From JAYZVT01 sp050248375 (GTDB lineage Bacteria > Pseudomonadota > Alphaproteobacteria > Rhizobiales > Methyloligellaceae), in assembly GCA_050248375.1 (NCBI GenBank), contig JBFWSL010000162.1:1-9226 (forward strand): a stretch of 9,226 nt of DNA, in the 5' to 3' direction. The translations under genes were made by a program, and so were the position numbers. Numbering within the stretch: the first letter of the stretch is position 1; the number at the start of each line of letters is the position of its first letter. Shown in pieces: positions 6,220-9,226 of this stretch. A model generated the notes under the pieces. It ran no database searches. It was not told the origin of the DNA and saw only the letters and a program-made list of their open reading frames with translations.

Positions 6220-6675
6220 TCAGCCTCCGTCGATGCAGGCGGCGACCGTGACGATCACGTGTTGCGTGTCGCGCCAGAAGCTGCCGTCGCTCATCTCGGC
6301 CAGCGCCGTCACCTGCTGGCTGGCTGCGAGGCGGATGTTGGTGGAAACCCTGGCGACACCCGCGCGCGGCCCCAGATGCCAGGTGAGCAGGTGCGAGATC
6401 GGGTTCTTCTCCGACAGGATGTGGATCTTCCTTACGTGGTCGGCCGGCGTCATGGGGCTCTCCACCTCGACGGTGGTGTAGACCGAGAGCCCGTTCTCGG
6501 CGACCTGGGGAATGGTGAGCCTGACGCGGCCGCCGCGGATTTCCGCGCCGCCGGAAAGCTCCGCCAGCGTCCTGTCGCGCAGCTCCGTGGTGGCGAGCCC
6601 GGCGCGGGGCAGCATAAGCAACCCGCCGGCTGTGCCCGCGGCCGCGAGCACCTGCCTGCGTGACAACAGCTTCAT
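6220..6675 (-). CDS. soxY: SoxY, Tat-exported sulfur-carrier protein with a non-canonical C-terminal tip
   Basis: The 151-residue protein starts with a twin-arginine signal (S5-R6-R7-Q-V-L, then a hydrophobic stretch to about residue 27), as in SoxY proteins, which are exported folded with SoxZ. The rest fits the SoxY immunoglobulin-like domain, including the conserved P-x-S-H-L-L-T-W-H-type strand near residues 92-100. SoxY carries pathway intermediates covalently on a cysteine near its C-terminus, normally in a flexible G-G-C-G-G tip. Here the tip reads A145-A-C147-I-D-G-G151: the cysteine is present but both preceding glycines are alanine and two residues, I-D, are inserted after it. The frame is intact (codons GCC GCC TGC ATC GAC GGA GGC TGA), so a simple frameshift does not explain it. 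The last two glycine codons also form the soxZ Shine-Dalgarno site. The start overlaps the soxX stop (ATGA). Confidence 0.9.
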   Translation of the reverse strand: MKLLSRRQVLAAAGTAGGLLMLPRAGLATTELRDRTLAELSGGAEIRGGRVRLTIPQVAENGLSVYTTVEVESPMTPADHVRKIHILSEKNPISHLLTWHLGPRAGVARVSTNIRLAASQQVTALAEMSDGSFWRDTQHVIVTVAACIDGG

Positions 6676-7127
6676 TGCCTGAGCGTGGCCAGATAGGCGA
6701 CCACGTCCTCGATCTCCTGCGCCGACAATGCGGGCCTGCCGGCGTATTCCGGGGCCACGTCGGTCAGGTCCTTCGTACGGTAATAGGGCGGCATGATGGT
6801 CCTGGGGTTGATCCTGCTCTGGTCGATCATGCGCAGCCTTATCTGGCCAATGCTGAGGCGGTTGGCGACGCCCGCCATGGCGGGGCCGATCTCACCCTGG
6901 AAGGGTTCGGCTACGGCCGGAAAGGCGTGGCAGATCAGGCAGTTGCCCCGCCGCCGGTCGAGTATGAGGGCCCTGCCCCGATCGGGGTCGCCCTTGAGCC
7001 CGCCAAGCGGGGCAGCGACCGCGTCGCCGCGCACCTGGTAGACCAGCATAGCCGCCGGCGACGCCGCGGCGCCACTACCCACGCCCGCGGCGAGAAGGGC
7101 CGCAGCCAGTAACGCGGCAAGCCTCAC
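6672..7127 (-). CDS. soxX: SoxX, monoheme c-type cytochrome subunit of the SoxAX complex
   Basis: The 151-residue protein has a hydrophobic, alanine-rich Sec-type signal (about residues 1-22) and is predicted to be periplasmic. It has one c-type heme site, C63-L-I-C66-H67, followed by GPAMAGVA at 81-88 and an M112-P-P-Y-Y motif whose methionine is the likely distal heme ligand; this arrangement is typical of SoxX. SoxX pairs with SoxA (gene at 5129-5890). SoxAX oxidatively conjugates a sulfur substrate to the carrier cysteine of SoxY and passes electrons to small cytochromes c. The GTG start overlaps the stop of the molybdenum enzyme gene in a GTGA, and its own stop overlaps the soxY start in an ATGA. 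In more commonly described clusters soxX is at or near the front of the sox genes; here it is fused by overlap to a molybdenum hydroxylase gene. The later M27 as a start would remove the signal peptide. Confidence 0.93.
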   Translation of the reverse strand: MRLAALLAAALLAAGVGSGAAASPAAMLVYQVRGDAVAAPLGGLKGDPDRGRALILDRRRGNCLICHAFPAVAEPFQGEIGPAMAGVANRLSIGQIRLRMIDQSRINPRTIMPPYYRTKDLTDVAPEYAGRPALSAQEIEDVVAYLATLRQ

Positions 7128-9226
7128 GCGGTCTTCAGGTCGTGATGCTTGAGCGGGAAGCTACGTATGCGCTTGCCGGTGGCGGCGAAGATGGCGTTCA
7201 GAACCGCCGGAGCCGCCACGGCGATGGTGGGCTCGCCCACCCCGCCCCAGAAGCCGCCCGACGGCATGACGATGGTCTCGACCTCCGGCATCTCGTCGAT
7301 GCGCATGACCTCGTAGGTGTCGAAGTTCTCCTGCTCGATGCGGCCGTCCTTCACCGTGCATTCGCCATAGAGCATGGCCGAAAGGCCATAGACGAAGGAG
7401 CCCTCCACCTGCGCCTCGATCTGCTGCGGATTGACGGCGTAGCCGCAATCGGTGGCGGCGACGATGCGGTGAATCTTCAGCTTGCCGCCGGTGACGGAGA
7501 CCTCCGCGCAGGCCGCGATGTGGCTGGCGAAGGCGGTGCATTGCGCCAGGCCGCGGAAGACGCCTTCGGGCGCGGGCTTGCCCCAGCCCGCCCGCTCGGC
7601 CACCGCCTTCAGCACGGCCTGGTTCTTCGGGTAGTCCGCCATCAGCTTGAGCCGGAACTCCAGCGGGTCCTTGCCGGTCGCGTGCGCCACCTCGTCGAGG
7701 AAGCACTCGGTGTAGATGGTGTTGTGGTTGGCGTTCACCCCGCGCCAGAAGCCCGGCGGCACATGCGGGTTTCGCATGGCGTGATCGATCAGCAGGTTCG
7801 GGAAGGAATAGCTGATCGAGTGGTCGCCCTTAGGCAGGTAGGTCTGGAAGGTGATCATGTCGGCGCCGTTGGTGAGGCGCTGCGGCATGACGCCAGCCAG
7901 GATCGACTGGCCGGAGATGCGCACCCGGAAGCCGACGACATCGCCCTTCTCATCCAGACCGGCCGTGAGCCTGCATTGGGTGATGGGGTGATAGGCGCCG
8001 TGGGTCATGTCTTCCTCGCGGGTCCACAGCAGCTTGACCGGCGTGCCGGGGAACTCGCGGGCGATGATAACGGCCTGACGCACATAGTCGTGAAAAGCGC
8101 CACGCCGCCCGAAACCGCCGCCCAGATGAATCTTGTGCACGTCGCATTGCTGTGGCGGCAGACCGGCCGCCTCGGCCGCGGCGGCAAGCGCCGCCTCGCC
8201 ATTCTGGGTCGGACACCAGACCTCGCACCTGTCCTCGGTCCACCTGGCCGTGGCGTTCATCGGCTCCATGGTGGCGTGGTTCTGGTAGGGGTAGGAGTAG
8301 ACGGCCTCCACCTTCTTCGCCGCCTTGGCGATCGCGGCGTCGGCATCGCCGTTCTGGTTGCCGACGAAGGCGTCCTTCGCACCGAGGCCCTCCTTCAGGA
8401 ACTCCGCGATGGAGGCGCTGGAGACGCTGGCGTTCTCCCCCTCGTCCCATTCGATGGGGAGCTCGTCCAACGCCGTCCTGGCCTGCCACCATTTCTCGGC
8501 CACCACGGCGACCGCGCTGTCGCCGACGGGCACGGCCTTTTTCACGCCAGGCATGGCTTTGATGGCCGCCTCGTCGAAGGACTTCAGCTTGCCGCCGAAG
8601 ACCGGACACTGCTTGATGGCGGCGTTCAGCATGCCGGGCAGCTTCAAATCCGCGCCATAGACCTGCTTGCCGGTAAGCTTGTCGAAGGTGTCGAGGCGCT
8701 TCACCGGCTTGCCGGCGATCTTCCAGTCCTTCGGATCCTTCAGCGTCACATCCTGCGGCACCTCGAGCTTCGCGGCGGCCTCGGCCACCTTGCCGTAGGT
8801 CGTGGTTCTGCCCGAGGCGGTGTGGGTGATGACGCCATTGGAGACCGTGCACTCGGACGGGGAAACGCCCCATTCCTTCGCGGCGGCGGTGATCAGCATC
8901 TGCCGCGCCGCCGCGCCGCCCTTGCGCACATATTCATGGGACTCGCGGATGCCGCGGCTGCCTCCGGTGGAAAAGCTCTGCCACACCCGTCCGCGCTCCA
9001 GATTGGTGGCCGGGGTGGGGTATTCCGTGGTCACCTTGGACCAGTCGCACTCCAGTTCCTCCGCCACGAGCTGGGCGAGGCCGGTGAGGGAGCCCTGGCC
9101 CATCTCGGAGCGGGCGATGCGGATGATGACCGTTTCGTCCGGCTTCACCACCACCCAGGCGTTGATTTCGTCGGGGAAGCCCGCCTGGGCCATCGCGGCA
9201 TCCAGGCTCAACGGTATGTGAAAGCC
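7124..9226 (-). CDS. Molybdopterin-binding (large) subunit of an IorB-like xanthine dehydrogenase-family oxidoreductase, 5'-truncated by the window edge
   Basis: The frame is open to the window edge, giving 700 visible residues and a TGA stop; no upstream stop is seen, so the true start lies outside. A TTG at 9211 is internal. The first residues, GFHIP, resemble the end of the Tat-leader region of IorB-type proteins, so the missing part is probably a short twin-arginine signal (inference). Numbering from the first visible codon, there is an aldehyde-oxidase hammerhead-like segment around 185-255, NHATMEPMNATA near 316-327, the molybdopterin-binding GGGFGRR at 369-375, FWRG near 493, and GVGEP at 662-666 carrying the glutamate expected to be catalytic in molybdenum hydroxylases. 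The family hydroxylates N-heterocycles or oxidises aldehydes with water-derived oxygen, together with a small 2Fe-2S subunit (IorA-like), not visible here and possibly encoded upstream. Its stop overlaps the soxX start (GTGA), implying translational coupling. The substrate cannot be inferred. Confidence 0.93.
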   Translation of the reverse strand, partial: GFHIPLSLDAAMAQAGFPDEINAWVVVKPDETVIIRIARSEMGQGSLTGLAQLVAEELECDWSKVTTEYPTPATNLERGRVWQSFSTGGSRGIRESHEYVRKGGAAARQMLITAAAKEWGVSPSECTVSNGVITHTASGRTTTYGKVAEAAAKLEVPQDVTLKDPKDWKIAGKPVKRLDTFDKLTGKQVYGADLKLPGMLNAAIKQCPVFGGKLKSFDEAAIKAMPGVKKAVPVGDSAVAVVAEKWWQARTALDELPIEWDEGENASVSSASIAEFLKEGLGAKDAFVGNQNGDADAAIAKAAKKVEAVYSYPYQNHATMEPMNATARWTEDRCEVWCPTQNGEAALAAAAEAAGLPPQQCDVHKIHLGGGFGRRGAFHDYVRQAVIIAREFPGTPVKLLWTREEDMTHGAYHPITQCRLTAGLDEKGDVVGFRVRISGQSILAGVMPQRLTNGADMITFQTYLPKGDHSISYSFPNLLIDHAMRNPHVPPGFWRGVNANHNTIYTECFLDEVAHATGKDPLEFRLKLMADYPKNQAVLKAVAERAGWGKPAPEGVFRGLAQCTAFASHIAACAEVSVTGGKLKIHRIVAATDCGYAVNPQQIEAQVEGSFVYGLSAMLYGECTVKDGRIEQENFDTYEVMRIDEMPEVETIVMPSGGFWGGVGEPTIAVAAPAVLNAIFAATGKRIRSFPLKHHDLKTA

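Noticed and set aside
6220..6260. Frameshift as the cause of the unusual SoxY tip
   Set aside because: The frame is continuous, the cysteine aligns with the carrier cysteine, and neither other frame restores a G-G-C-G-G end.
1..9226. CRISPR arrays, tRNA or rRNA genes, insertion sequences, phage genes
   Set aside because: No regularly spaced repeats, RNA-gene motifs, transposase or integrase sequences were seen; all genes are intact metabolic or transport genes.

Overview
The window is GC-rich and every supported gene lies on the minus strand, so it reads from high to low coordinates. It looks like chromosome from an alphaproteobacterium, probably Hyphomicrobiales (Rhizobiales). The grounds are the codon and base composition, the gene families, and a palindrome at 52-100 that closely resembles, from memory, a dispersed intergenic element common in that order.

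Right half (5129-9226): a tightly packed operon. It begins inside a gene cut by the window edge, encoding the large molybdopterin-binding subunit of an IorB-like (isoquinoline 1-oxidoreductase type) molybdenum hydroxylase. With overlapping or near-overlapping stop/start codons it continues into soxX (monoheme cytochrome c), soxY (Tat-exported carrier), soxZ (carrier partner) and soxA (diheme cytochrome c). Together these give SoxAX, which loads sulfur substrates onto a carrier cysteine, and the SoxYZ carrier. The thiosulfohydrolase SoxB and the molybdenum sulfane dehydrogenase SoxCD are not in the window, and soxA is the last gene. The SoxY carrier tip is non-canonical: it ends A-A-C-I-D-G-G instead of G-G-C-G-G.

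Middle (4878-5128): 251 bp without a gene. It holds inverted repeats, a pair of 10-bp-phased direct repeats, an AT-rich promoter-like patch and a strong Shine-Dalgarno site, and probably controls the transporter downstream.

Left half (100-4877): a complete branched-chain-amino-acid-type (HAAT/LIV) ABC importer in the order substrate-binding protein, livH, livM, livG, livF. A GC-rich hairpin separates the binding-protein gene from livH; the other four genes overlap or nearly touch. LivG has an unusual lysine/arginine-rich C-terminal tail of about 42 residues. The operon ends at an 18-bp-stem palindrome whose first base is the last base of the livF stop codon, with a second hairpin at 1-24.

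The most interesting signal is the coupling of a xanthine-oxidase-family molybdenum enzyme to soxXYZA, together with the altered SoxY tip. This may be a variant periplasmic oxidation system rather than the textbook thiosulfate pathway; that is inference. The solute imported by the neighbouring transporter cannot be read from the sequence.
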